Source: UBA2658 sp964617335 (GTDB lineage Bacteria > Bacillota > Clostridia > Oscillospirales > Oscillospiraceae). From it: a stretch of DNA of 21,729 nt. Under the pieces are notes generated by a model. It was given only the letters and a program-made list of their open reading frames with translations, did no database searches and was not told the origin of the DNA. The translations under genes and the position numbers were made by a program. Position 1 is the first letter of the stretch, and every line of letters begins with the position of its first letter. The DNA lies in contig CAZTXG010000029.1 in assembly GCA_964617335.1 (NCBI GenBank), positions 1 to 21,729 of the forward strand, written 5' to 3'. This document shows positions 6,989 through 13,853 of the stretch, in pieces.

Positions 6989-7399
6989 ATGGTTAAGTTA
7001 ATTATGGGCCTGAAAGGTTCTGGGAAAACTAAGTCCTTGGTAGAGCTTGTCAAGAAAGCCGTCGATGAGGAACATGGCAGTGTCGTGTGTATCGAAAAAG
7101 ACAAAAACCTTACCTACGACATCCCATACACCGCAAGGCTCATACACGCAAGCGACTATAAATTCGGTACAATAGAATTTTTCATGGGCTTTATCAGCGG
7201 ACTACACGCCGCAAACTATGACATAACTCATATATTTATTGACAATTTCTTAAAAATGCTGGATGAGACGGACATGGACATAATAGCCTCCCTTTTGGAA
7301 GAAATCTCTGCCTTTGGCGAAAAAGAGGGAATACGGTTCACAATAAGCGCCACAGGAGATCCCGATTCCGTTGGGGAGAACATCAGCAAGTATTTTTAA
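6989..7399 (+). CDS. small P-loop NTP-binding protein of unknown role
   Basis: A 136-residue protein with a Walker A motif GLKGSGKT at residues 7-14, a Walker B-like HIFID at 81-85, and a hydrophobic strand ending ISATGDP at 118-124 in the place of a sensor strand. It is a minimal P-loop domain with no visible helicase, nuclease or membrane part. Similar short proteins in Clostridia have sometimes been labelled 'twitching motility protein PilT' or 'ATP-binding protein'; that label is not supported by function. The frame opens at a GTG at 6980, but AAGGAG (6974-6979) is 9 nt before the ATG at 6989, which is preferred. It has its own promoter and a very strong terminator, so it is expressed alone. 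Confidence 0.8.
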   Translation: MVKLIMGLKGSGKTKSLVELVKKAVDEEHGSVVCIEKDKNLTYDIPYTARLIHASDYKFGTIEFFMGFISGLHAANYDITHIFIDNFLKMLDETDMDIIASLLEEISAFGEKEGIRFTISATGDPDSVGENISKYF

Positions 7400-7406
7400 T
7401 AAACAT

Positions 7407-7443
7407 AAAAAAAGTCCGGTGCCTTATGGCGCCGGACTTTTTT
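7407..7443 (+). terminator. strong intrinsic terminator
   Basis: GTCCGG (7414-7419) pairs with CCGGAC (7432-7437) and GCC (7421-7423) with GGC (7428-7430), joined by one T-G pair around a TTAT loop. The stem is flanked by an A7 tract and a T6 tract, so it could work in both directions. It follows the P-loop gene by about 8 bp. Confidence 0.92.
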
Positions 7444-7444
7444 G

Positions 7445-7473
7445 TTGACTGAACTGCTTAGGAAGGGTAGAAT
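7445..7473 (+). promoter_or_regulatory. sigma-A promoter for the AI-2E family gene
   Basis: TTGACT (7445-7450) and TAGAAT (7468-7473) are separated by 17 bases, directly after the preceding terminator. The predicted start near 7480 leaves a leader of about 35 nt. Confidence 0.7.
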
Positions 7474-7514
7474 ATATTAATTACAGCTAATTTACTATAA
7501 GCGGGAGAGAGGGT

Positions 7515-8810
7515 ATGCGGATGAAGGGCTTTCGATGGGATAAGAAATATCTCTATTGGGGAGTAACGGCACTGCTGGTAATAATAGCGTGCATAGTTTT
7601 CTTCTGGGTTCTGCAGCGTTGGTCCGGAATAAGACAAGCGCTTTCCGCTTTGTATAAGATACTAAGCCCCATAATAGGCGGCTTTGCCCTAGCCTATATG
7701 CTCACGCCCTTTGTAAAAGCCTTTGAGAAAAACATTTTTTCCTCAGCAGGAAAAAAGCTTTTTAAAAAAAGTGAAAAGAAGGCAATAAGCTTTTCCAGAG
7801 GCTTGTCGGTCTTTGCTTCGGTGCTTTTGATGTTTTTGCTGCTTTTTTCTTTGTTCAGTCTGGTTTTTCCCCAGCTTTACGCCAGCATAGAAAGCATAGT
7901 CCTAAACCTCTCCTCCAGCATCCGAAGGGCAGAGCTTTGGGCCGATAAATGGCTGGAGGACTCGCCGGAGATTGAGCAGATTTTTAAAGAAATTGTTGGA
8001 GATGCCGGAGCGAAGCTGTCTAAATGGGCAAGGGACACCCTGCTCCCTCAGATGGATACCATAATCGTAAGTCTGTCGGCAGGAGTTTTAAACGTTGTTA
8101 AGGCTGTTACAAACCTTTTTGTGGCTGTGGCCGTCTCTGTTTATGTTATGTTTAACCGTGAGCTTTTTGTCGCTCAGTCTAAAAAGCTTTTATACAGCAT
8201 TTTCAAAACCCGTCTTGTAAACACTTTATTGGAGGGACTGCGTTTCACAGACAGGGCATTTATGGGCTATTTCGGCGGAACCTTGCTGGACTCGCTTATT
8301 ATCGGTGTTATATGCTTTTTCGGCTGTCTCATAATGGGGATTCGTGACTCCGTTTTGATAAGCGTTATTGTGGGGGTTACAAACATTATTCCTTTTTTCG
8401 GTCCCTTCATAGGAGCTATTCCCTCCGGCCTTATCATTCTCATGGAATCCCCCTGGAAAAGCCTTGGATTTATTATATTTATAATCATTTTACAGCAGTT
8501 TGACGGGAACATTCTAAAGCCAAAAATACTTGGCAAAAGAACCGGTATAAGCGGTTTTTGGGTTCTCTTTGCCATCATAGTGGGCGCGGGAATTTTGGGG
8601 CCTATAGGTATGATAATCGGAGTTCCGGCCTTTGCGGTTTTATATGAGGGAGCAAAGCGCCTTGTAAACAAAAGTCTTATAAGCCGCGGCCTGCCAACGG
8701 AGACGGAGAAATATTCGGAGCTTATAAGCATAAACCCCGAAACCTTAGAGCCGATTCTTTCGGAAGAACCGCCTGAAGAAGATACAAAAGCCGATGAAGG
8801 GGAAAAGTAG
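7515..8810 (+). CDS. AI-2E family transporter-like permease
   Basis: A 431-residue membrane protein of the AI-2E transporter family (PF01594, the YdiK/TqsA/YtvI type). About eight hydrophobic segments are visible: near residues 14-34, 48-62, 90-115, 190-212, 250-275, 280-312, 316-333 and 350-375. The conserved family stretches NIIPFFGPFIGAIPSG and QQFDGNILKPKILG are both present. Members have been linked to autoinducer-2 export or to Na+/H+ antiport, so the substrate is open. The C-terminus is an acidic cytoplasmic tail (PPEEDTKADEGEK). GGGAG lies 7 nt before the ATG; a second in-frame ATG at 7521 is possible. It converges with the cysteine desulfurase gene, with only 10 bp between the stop codons and no clear terminator. 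Confidence 0.9.
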   Translation: MRMKGFRWDKKYLYWGVTALLVIIACIVFFWVLQRWSGIRQALSALYKILSPIIGGFALAYMLTPFVKAFEKNIFSSAGKKLFKKSEKKAISFSRGLSVFASVLLMFLLLFSLFSLVFPQLYASIESIVLNLSSSIRRAELWADKWLEDSPEIEQIFKEIVGDAGAKLSKWARDTLLPQMDTIIVSLSAGVLNVVKAVTNLFVAVAVSVYVMFNRELFVAQSKKLLYSIFKTRLVNTLLEGLRFTDRAFMGYFGGTLLDSLIIGVICFFGCLIMGIRDSVLISVIVGVTNIIPFFGPFIGAIPSGLIILMESPWKSLGFIIFIIILQQFDGNILKPKILGKRTGISGFWVLFAIIVGAGILGPIGMIIGVPAFAVLYEGAKRLVNKSLISRGLPTETEKYSELISINPETLEPILSEEPPEEDTKADEGEK

Positions 8811-8820
8811 CAGATTAGAT

Positions 8821-9966
8821 TTAGCCCAGAACCTTAAAAAGGCTTTGGCTTGCAGCCAAAATTCCATCACAAAGAGCCTTCATCTCCTCCGCCCTTGTAA
8901 AGCGTGAAAGGCTTATTCTCAAAGCCCCGTCAATGATAGGGGCAGGATGGCCAACAGCTTCAAGGACATGGCTTCTGCCGCCTTTTTTACAGGCCGAGCT
9001 TCTAGAAACGCAAATGCCCCGTCCATCAAGAAAGTTAACTATGGTTTCACTTTTATAGCCCGGCAGGGACACATTTAATATATGGGGAGCCTTTCCGGAA
9101 AGCACTAAAAGCCCTTCTACTTCGGAAGTCAGGCGCTCTATGGCATAAGCTTTGAGCATGGTCATTTTATTTATGGCTTCGTCCATGGAAGATAGCCCCA
9201 CTTCCGCCGCTCTTCCAAAGGCGGCTATGGAAGGCAGGGCCTCGGTGCCTGCTCGCAAGCTGCCCTCTTGCAGACCGCCCACAAGCAGGGGAGACAGCTT
9301 TATGCTTTTGCCGCCGCCTTTTACAAATAAGGCACCCACACCTTTCGGAGCGTGTATTTTATGGCCGCTTAGGGAAAGCAAATCCGCTCCAAGGGTTTTT
9401 ACACTGAAGGGCAGCTTTAAAAAGCCCTGTACCCCATCTGTGTGGAGTATGGCAGTGCTTTTCTGCTCTTTCAAAGCCTTGGCAATGGCGGGAATATCAG
9501 TTATGCCGCCGGTTTCGCTGTTTACAAGCATAAGGCTTACTAAAACCGTATCCTGCCGTAAATTGCTTAAAACATCCTTAACTGATACGCTGCCGTCGGC
9601 TTGGGGCTTTAAAAGCGTTATCTCATAGTCCTGCTTTTTTAAAAGCTCCAGAGCTTTTAAAACGGCGCTGTGCTCGGCAGAGGAGCTTATGATATGCTTG
9701 CCCCGCCGTTTTGTATGCTCTGCCGCTGAAAATATTGCCCAGTTATCCGCCTCTGTTCCGCCGGAGGTGAAAAATATTTCACCGGGTGCAGCGCCTATGG
9801 CAGAAGCAATCTGGGTTCTTGAGGCTTCAAGAAGCTTTTTTGCATCACGTCCCATTTTGTGAGTTGAGCTTGGGTTTCCGTAATTTTCTGTCATTATATT
9901 TAAAGCGGTTTCGGCCGCTTCGGTGCAGACCTTTGTTGTTGCCGCATTGTCAAGATATGCCGTCAT
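8821..9966 (-). CDS. cysteine desulfurase (NifS/IscS-type)
   Basis: A 381-residue PLP enzyme of aminotransferase class V that removes sulfur from cysteine as a protein persulfide for Fe-S clusters and thiolated tRNA. It begins with the typical YLDNAATT. Cofactor residues include the SAEH His99, TDGVQ (Asp177, Gln180) and SGHKIH (Lys203, Schiff base). The active cysteine is Cys326 in SRSSACKKG, within the mobile loop, followed by SHVL. GGAGG lies 7 nt before the ATG. It is divergent from mtaB, whose product is an Fe-S sulfur-insertion enzyme, so a shared sulfur role is plausible. No iscU or thiI is adjacent. A perfect hairpin sits immediately upstream of its ribosome binding site. Confidence 0.93.
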   Translation of the reverse strand: MTAYLDNAATTKVCTEAAETALNIMTENYGNPSSTHKMGRDAKKLLEASRTQIASAIGAAPGEIFFTSGGTEADNWAIFSAAEHTKRRGKHIISSSAEHSAVLKALELLKKQDYEITLLKPQADGSVSVKDVLSNLRQDTVLVSLMLVNSETGGITDIPAIAKALKEQKSTAILHTDGVQGFLKLPFSVKTLGADLLSLSGHKIHAPKGVGALFVKGGGKSIKLSPLLVGGLQEGSLRAGTEALPSIAAFGRAAEVGLSSMDEAINKMTMLKAYAIERLTSEVEGLLVLSGKAPHILNVSLPGYKSETIVNFLDGRGICVSRSSACKKGGRSHVLEAVGHPAPIIDGALRISLSRFTRAEEMKALCDGILAASQSLFKVLG

Positions 9967-9979
9967 AAAAAACCTCCGG

Positions 9980-10001
9980 CCGCCGTTTTAAGAAACGGCG
10001 G
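9980..10001 (-). promoter_or_regulatory. hairpin abutting the cysteine desulfurase RBS
   Basis: A perfect 9-bp stem, CCGCCGTTT (9980-9988) with AAACGGCGG (9993-10001), has a 4-base loop. On the - strand transcript it lies between the predicted start (near 10014) and the GGAGG at 9973-9977, only about 2 nt from it. No T-run suitable for termination directly follows on the - strand before the RBS, except the T6 after the GGAGG. Confidence 0.65.
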
Positions 10002-10020
10002 ATGCTTAATATATCCTAAT

Positions 10021-10049
10021 ATTATACCTCTATGAAAGATTAAACACAA
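10021..10049 (-). promoter_or_regulatory. sigma-A promoter for the cysteine desulfurase
   Basis: Read on the - strand: TTGTGT (10049-10044), 17 bases, TATAAT (10026-10021). The -35 box borders the mtaB ribosome binding site (AAGGTG, 10048-10053), so the two divergent genes are packed into 92 bp. No equally good + strand promoter for mtaB was found, although AT-rich -10-like sequences occur at 10006-10025. Confidence 0.7.
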
Positions 10050-10058
10050 GGTGAAGCA

Positions 10059-11345
10059 ATGAAATATGCCATAACTACCCTTGGCTGCAAGGTCAATCAA
10101 GTGGAAACCTCCGCCCTTTCCGCAATGCTTGAGGAAAAGGGATTTTCCCACATAAATGATAATGAAAAAGCCGATGTTATAATTGTAAATACCTGTGCCG
10201 TAACAGCGGAAAGCGGAAGAAAATCACGGCAGGCCGTAAGAAAGCTTAAAAGTGAGCATCCCAACTCCATAAGTGTTGTTTGCGGCTGCTTTTCCCAGCT
10301 TTCGCCGGAGCAGGTGGCGGAGCTTGGGGCAGATGTTGTTCACGGCAGCGGAAGTAAAAAGCGCCTTATGGATGACATCGAAAGGGCTTTGAAGGCTAAA
10401 GGCAGATATATATGGGCAGATGACCCCTTCTCCCGCAGGGAAATTGAGGAGCTGGAGGGGGGAGCCCTTGAGGGCAGAACCCGTGCAATGCTGAAAATTC
10501 AGGATGGCTGTGTGAACTTTTGCACCTACTGTATCATACCATATACACGAGGAAGAATACGTTCTTTAGAGCCGGAGCGCTGCGCTAATCAGGCGGGGGA
10601 GCTGGCGAAAAAAGGCTTTCGTGAGCTGGTTATAACCGGAATTGAAATTGCCTCTTACGGGCGGGATCTGGAGCCGCGGCGGAGCTTGGCAGATGCCGTG
10701 GAGGCAATTGCGGCATCTTCTGGAGAAATGCGTATACGTCTGGGTTCTTTGGAGCCGACAGTTATAACGGAGGAATTTTGCCAAAGACTTAGGCAAACGG
10801 GGAAGATCTGCGACCATTTCCATCTCTCCCTTCAAAGCGGCTGTGATGAAACCCTTCGCCGGATGAACCGCAAATATGACACCGAGAGGTTTTATGAAGC
10901 CTGCCGGCTTTTAAGGAAGCATTTTTCAGGCTGCGCCCTGACCGCTGATTTAATAGTTGGCTTTCCCGGCGAGACCGAGGAAGACCACAAAAAGACCTTG
11001 GACTTTATTAAAAGCTGCGCTTTTTCATCTATGCATATTTTCCCCTATTCCATTCGGCCCGGCACAAAAGCGGCGCAAATGCAGGGGCAGCTTTCAAATG
11101 CGGAGAAGGCAAGGCGGGCAAAAAGTGCTCAGGAAATTTCTGATATAATGGAAAAAAACTATCTTTCCTCCTGTGTTGGCAAAGTTTTGGAGGTTCTTTT
11201 TGAAACAGAGCATGAGGGCGTGTCCATAGGTCACGCAGCTAACCACGCACAAGTGTCCGTGAGTGAAGGACGGCTGCGAGGACTTGTAAAATGTGTCGAA
11301 ATAGTTGAGGTTTCAGGCAAAATGCTTGTAGGTAAAGTGGTTTGA
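10059..11345 (+). CDS. mtaB: tRNA t6A37 methylthiotransferase MtaB
   Basis: A 428-residue radical-SAM methylthiotransferase that turns t6A into ms2t6A at position 37 of tRNAs reading ANN codons. The N-terminal UPF0004 domain has cluster cysteines Cys10 (LGCKVNQ), Cys46 (NTCAVT) and Cys77 (CGCFSQ). The radical-SAM motif is Cys151-x3-Cys155-x2-Cys158 (GCVNFCTYC). The Elp3/radical-SAM barrel continues with SLQSGCDETLRRMNR and LIVGFPGETEEDH, and a short C-terminal TRAM-like region covers about 370-428. The TLGCKVNQVET start separates MtaB from MiaB (GCQMN) and RimO. The RBS is a modest AAGGTG 5 nt before the ATG. It is divergent from the cysteine desulfurase, which could feed its Fe-S clusters. 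Confidence 0.93.
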   Translation: MKYAITTLGCKVNQVETSALSAMLEEKGFSHINDNEKADVIIVNTCAVTAESGRKSRQAVRKLKSEHPNSISVVCGCFSQLSPEQVAELGADVVHGSGSKKRLMDDIERALKAKGRYIWADDPFSRREIEELEGGALEGRTRAMLKIQDGCVNFCTYCIIPYTRGRIRSLEPERCANQAGELAKKGFRELVITGIEIASYGRDLEPRRSLADAVEAIAASSGEMRIRLGSLEPTVITEEFCQRLRQTGKICDHFHLSLQSGCDETLRRMNRKYDTERFYEACRLLRKHFSGCALTADLIVGFPGETEEDHKKTLDFIKSCAFSSMHIFPYSIRPGTKAAQMQGQLSNAEKARRAKSAQEISDIMEKNYLSSCVGKVLEVLFETEHEGVSIGHAANHAQVSVSEGRLRGLVKCVEIVEVSGKMLVGKVV

Positions 11346-11371
11346 CTTTACTTTAATTATAGGCTTATAAT
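11342..11371 (+). promoter_or_regulatory. sigma-A promoter for serC-serA
   Basis: TTGACT (11342-11347) and a consensus TATAAT (11366-11371) are separated by 18 bases. The -35 box overlaps the mtaB stop codon. The predicted start near 11378 gives a leader of about 50 nt. No T-box or other leader structure is seen there. Confidence 0.65.
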
Positions 11372-11430
11372 CACCTTATACATTTCACTAAAGCGATAAA
11401 TGAAGATGTAAATTGCATGGAGGTATTTCG

Positions 11431-12528
11431 ATGAAAAGAGAAGAAGTTTTCAATTTTTCCGCCGGCCCTTCCGCCTTGCCCACTGAGGTATTAGAGCTTG
11501 CGGGTAAGGAAATTCTCAACTATGGCGGCAGCGGTATGTCAGTCATGGAAATGAGTCACCGAAGCAAAATCTTTATGGAGATTTTTGAAAGTGTCAAGTC
11601 AAAGCTGCGTGCAGCCCTTTCAGTCCCCGATTCCCATGAGATTTTATTTTTGCAAGGCGGCGCCTCACTGCAATTTTCAATGATTCCCATGAATCTTATG
11701 AGCGAATTTGGAAAGGGCAAGGCAGACTATGCCGTTACGGGAAACTTTTCTGAAATTGCTTATAAAGAAGCAAAAAGATACGGCAGCATAAATGCCGCTG
11801 CTAATTCTGGTGACAAAAACCACAGCTATATCCCAAGTCAAGCCCAGCTTAAGCTTGATCCGGAGGCTGATTATTTCTTTTTCTGCTCTAATAACACCAT
11901 ATACGGCACCGAGTGGAATTACGTTCCCGAAACGGGAAAGGTTCCCCTTTGCTGCGATATGTCATCTAATATACTTTCAAAGCCTGTAGACGTTTCAAAA
12001 TACGGCATAATTTTTGCCGGTGCCCAGAAAAACATGGCCCCTGCAGGACTGACCGTTGTTATCATGGATAAAAGCCTTGCCGGACGGGAAATGTCCTGCA
12101 CCCCTCTTATGATGAACTATAAGACGATGATAGACAAGGATTCCATGTATAACACACCTCCCTGCTGGGATATCTATATTCTTGGTCTTGTTTTAGACTG
12201 GCTTGAAAAGCAGGGCGGCGTTGCAGGAATGGAAGGACTAAAACGGGAAAAGGCAGCCTTGCTTTATGATTATCTTGACAACAGCAGCCTGTTTAAGGCC
12301 CATGCCGACAAGGATTCCAGAAGTGACATGAACATCACCTTCCGCACGGGAGACGACGAATTGGACGCAGCCTTCTGCAAACAGGCAGCTGATAAGGGTA
12401 TGAGCAATCTTAAGGGACATCGTAAGGTGGGCGGCATGAGAGCATCTGTATATAATGCCCAGCCCATAGAGGGTGTTAAGAAACTCGTTGAGTTTATGAA
12501 GGAGTTTGAGGTGAACCACAGTGTTTAA
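11431..12528 (+). CDS. serC: phosphoserine aminotransferase
   Basis: A 365-residue PLP aminotransferase of class V that makes 3-phosphoserine from 3-phosphohydroxypyruvate and glutamate, step two of serine synthesis. It opens with the typical VFNFSAGPSALP. The conserved MSHRS (41-45) and LQGGASLQF (74-82) are present, and Lys200 in FAGAQKNMAPAG is the PLP lysine. The C-terminal KGHRKVGGMRASVYNA binds the substrate phosphate. The frame opens at a TTG at 11413, but GGAGG is 6 nt upstream of the ATG at 11431, which also aligns with family starts. It overlaps serA by 8 nt, indicating coupled translation. Confidence 0.95.
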   Translation: MKREEVFNFSAGPSALPTEVLELAGKEILNYGGSGMSVMEMSHRSKIFMEIFESVKSKLRAALSVPDSHEILFLQGGASLQFSMIPMNLMSEFGKGKADYAVTGNFSEIAYKEAKRYGSINAAANSGDKNHSYIPSQAQLKLDPEADYFFFCSNNTIYGTEWNYVPETGKVPLCCDMSSNILSKPVDVSKYGIIFAGAQKNMAPAGLTVVIMDKSLAGREMSCTPLMMNYKTMIDKDSMYNTPPCWDIYILGLVLDWLEKQGGVAGMEGLKREKAALLYDYLDNSSLFKAHADKDSRSDMNITFRTGDDELDAAFCKQAADKGMSNLKGHRKVGGMRASVYNAQPIEGVKKLVEFMKEFEVNHSV

Positions 12529-13687
12529 AGTTAAATCTCTTAATAAAATTTCCCCCTTGGGGCTAGATATACTGAAAGAAAATGCCATAGAAATTGACGA
12601 CGAGGTAAGCACCCCCGATGCAATTCTTGTGCGCAGCGCAAAAATGCACGAGATGGAGTTTGACGATGAGCTTCTTTGCATAGCTAGGGCGGGAGCAGGA
12701 ACAAATAACATCCCTACAGACAGCTGTGCTGAAAAGGGAATAGTGGTTTTCAACACCCCCGGTGCCAATGCCGAGGCAGTTAAAGAGCTTGTCATCTGCG
12801 CCCTGCTTATGGCCTCCAGAGACGTGGTCGGCGGAATTGAGTGGGTGCGCAGCATAGCAGACAAGGGTGACGAAATCCCCGCAATGGTTGAAAAGGGCAA
12901 ATCCAGCTTTATAGGGCCTGAAATTGCCGGCAAAACTCTTGGCGTTGTTGGCTTGGGCGCAATCGGCGCAAAGATTGCAAACACCGCCATAGAGCTTGGA
13001 ATGAAGGTTTATGGCTACGACCCCTATCTTTCCGTTGATGCTGCATGGAAGCTTTCCAGTCAGGTTAAGCACGCAACAGATATAGACACGATTTATTCAA
13101 ACTGCGACTATATCACCTTGCACCTGCCATATATAAAAGGCCAGACCCACCATATGTTCAATAAGGATGCCTTTGCCAAAATGAAAGACGGCGTTAGGAT
13201 TATTAACCTTGCAAGAGGCGAGCTTGTCTGTGATGATGACCTTATGGATGCAATTGACTCTACAAAGGTTGCAAGGTATGTAACAGACTTTCCCAATGCA
13301 AAAACAGCCAAGGCTCCAAATGTTATCCCCATGCCCCACATTGGCGCCTCAACTCCCGAAAGTGAGGAAAAATGCGCTGTGATGGCAGCTCGTCAAACGG
13401 TGGAATACCTGCTTTACGGGAACATTATAAACTCTGTAAATCTTCCCTGCGTCTGCCTTGACCGCATGGGCGAGAGCAGAATTTGCATCATCCACAAAAA
13501 CGTTCCCCGTATGCTAAACCATTTTCTTGATCTTATCGGCAAAGAAAATATAAACATCGCCCATATGATAAACAAGCACCGCGGGGATTATGCCTACACA
13601 ATAATCGACACGGACACAAAGATTAACGGTAACATAAGCGAAACTATAAAAGCCTTAGAGGATGTTATCAGAGTGCGTGTTTTATAA
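12521..13687 (+). CDS. serA: D-3-phosphoglycerate dehydrogenase
   Basis: A 388-residue NAD-dependent enzyme oxidising 3-phosphoglycerate, step one of serine synthesis. The Rossmann motif GLGAIG is at 144-149, with acidic Asp167 after the following strand. Catalytic Arg232 (LARGEL) and His273 (MPHIGAS) are present. The catalytic Glu, usually in a DVFxxEP-like stretch, is not visible: the matching place reads VTDFPNAK (255-262). Clostridial relatives often carry the VTDFPN form. An ACT-like serine-sensing domain covers about 318-388, suggesting feedback inhibition. The GTG start lies inside serC, with GAGGTG 7 nt upstream. serB is not nearby, so the phosphatase must be elsewhere. A terminator follows. 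Confidence 0.93.
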   Translation: MFKVKSLNKISPLGLDILKENAIEIDDEVSTPDAILVRSAKMHEMEFDDELLCIARAGAGTNNIPTDSCAEKGIVVFNTPGANAEAVKELVICALLMASRDVVGGIEWVRSIADKGDEIPAMVEKGKSSFIGPEIAGKTLGVVGLGAIGAKIANTAIELGMKVYGYDPYLSVDAAWKLSSQVKHATDIDTIYSNCDYITLHLPYIKGQTHHMFNKDAFAKMKDGVRIINLARGELVCDDDLMDAIDSTKVARYVTDFPNAKTAKAPNVIPMPHIGASTPESEEKCAVMAARQTVEYLLYGNIINSVNLPCVCLDRMGESRICIIHKNVPRMLNHFLDLIGKENINIAHMINKHRGDYAYTIIDTDTKINGNISETIKALEDVIRVRVL

Positions 13688-13700
13688 AGCTTTAACACAG

Positions 13701-13731
13701 AAAGCGTCGGAAAAATACCGGCGCTTTTTTT
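13701..13731 (+). terminator. intrinsic terminator after serA
   Basis: AAAGCG-T-CGG (13701-13710) pairs with CCG-G-CGCTTT (13718-13727), with one T-G pair and a 7-nt loop. A run of T residues continues to 13731. Confidence 0.88.
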
Positions 13732-13782
13732 GTGTAAATCTACAAAAAGAAACAAAAAGTTACAAATGCCAATTAAAACCTA

Positions 13783-13811
13783 TTGAAAATTATGGCGGCT
13801 GATGTTATACT
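13783..13811 (+). promoter_or_regulatory. extended -10 promoter for the SLH protein gene
   Basis: TTGAAA (13783-13788) and TATACT (13806-13811) are separated by 17 bases, with TGT at 13803-13805 forming an extended -10. The predicted start near 13818 leaves a leader of about 35 nt. An in-frame TTG at 13812 therefore lies at or before the transcript start and cannot be the translation start. Confidence 0.72.
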
Positions 13812-13853
13812 TTGCGTGATTATGTAAACGGCAAAACTTTCCATGGAGGGCTT

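Noticed and set aside
11372..11430. T-box or serine-responsive leader for serC-serA
   Set aside because: The leader is only about 50 nt and contains no T-box sequence or terminator hairpin.
12238..12990. 250-codon ORF on the - strand under serC/serA
   Set aside because: It lies antisense to two well-conserved enzymes, and its low-complexity Ser/Ala/Pro-rich content is that of a shadow frame.
13812..13853. TTG start giving 14 extra residues on the SLH protein
   Set aside because: It lies directly on the -10 box and predicted transcript start, and would hide the signal peptide; the ATG at 13854 has GGAGGG.
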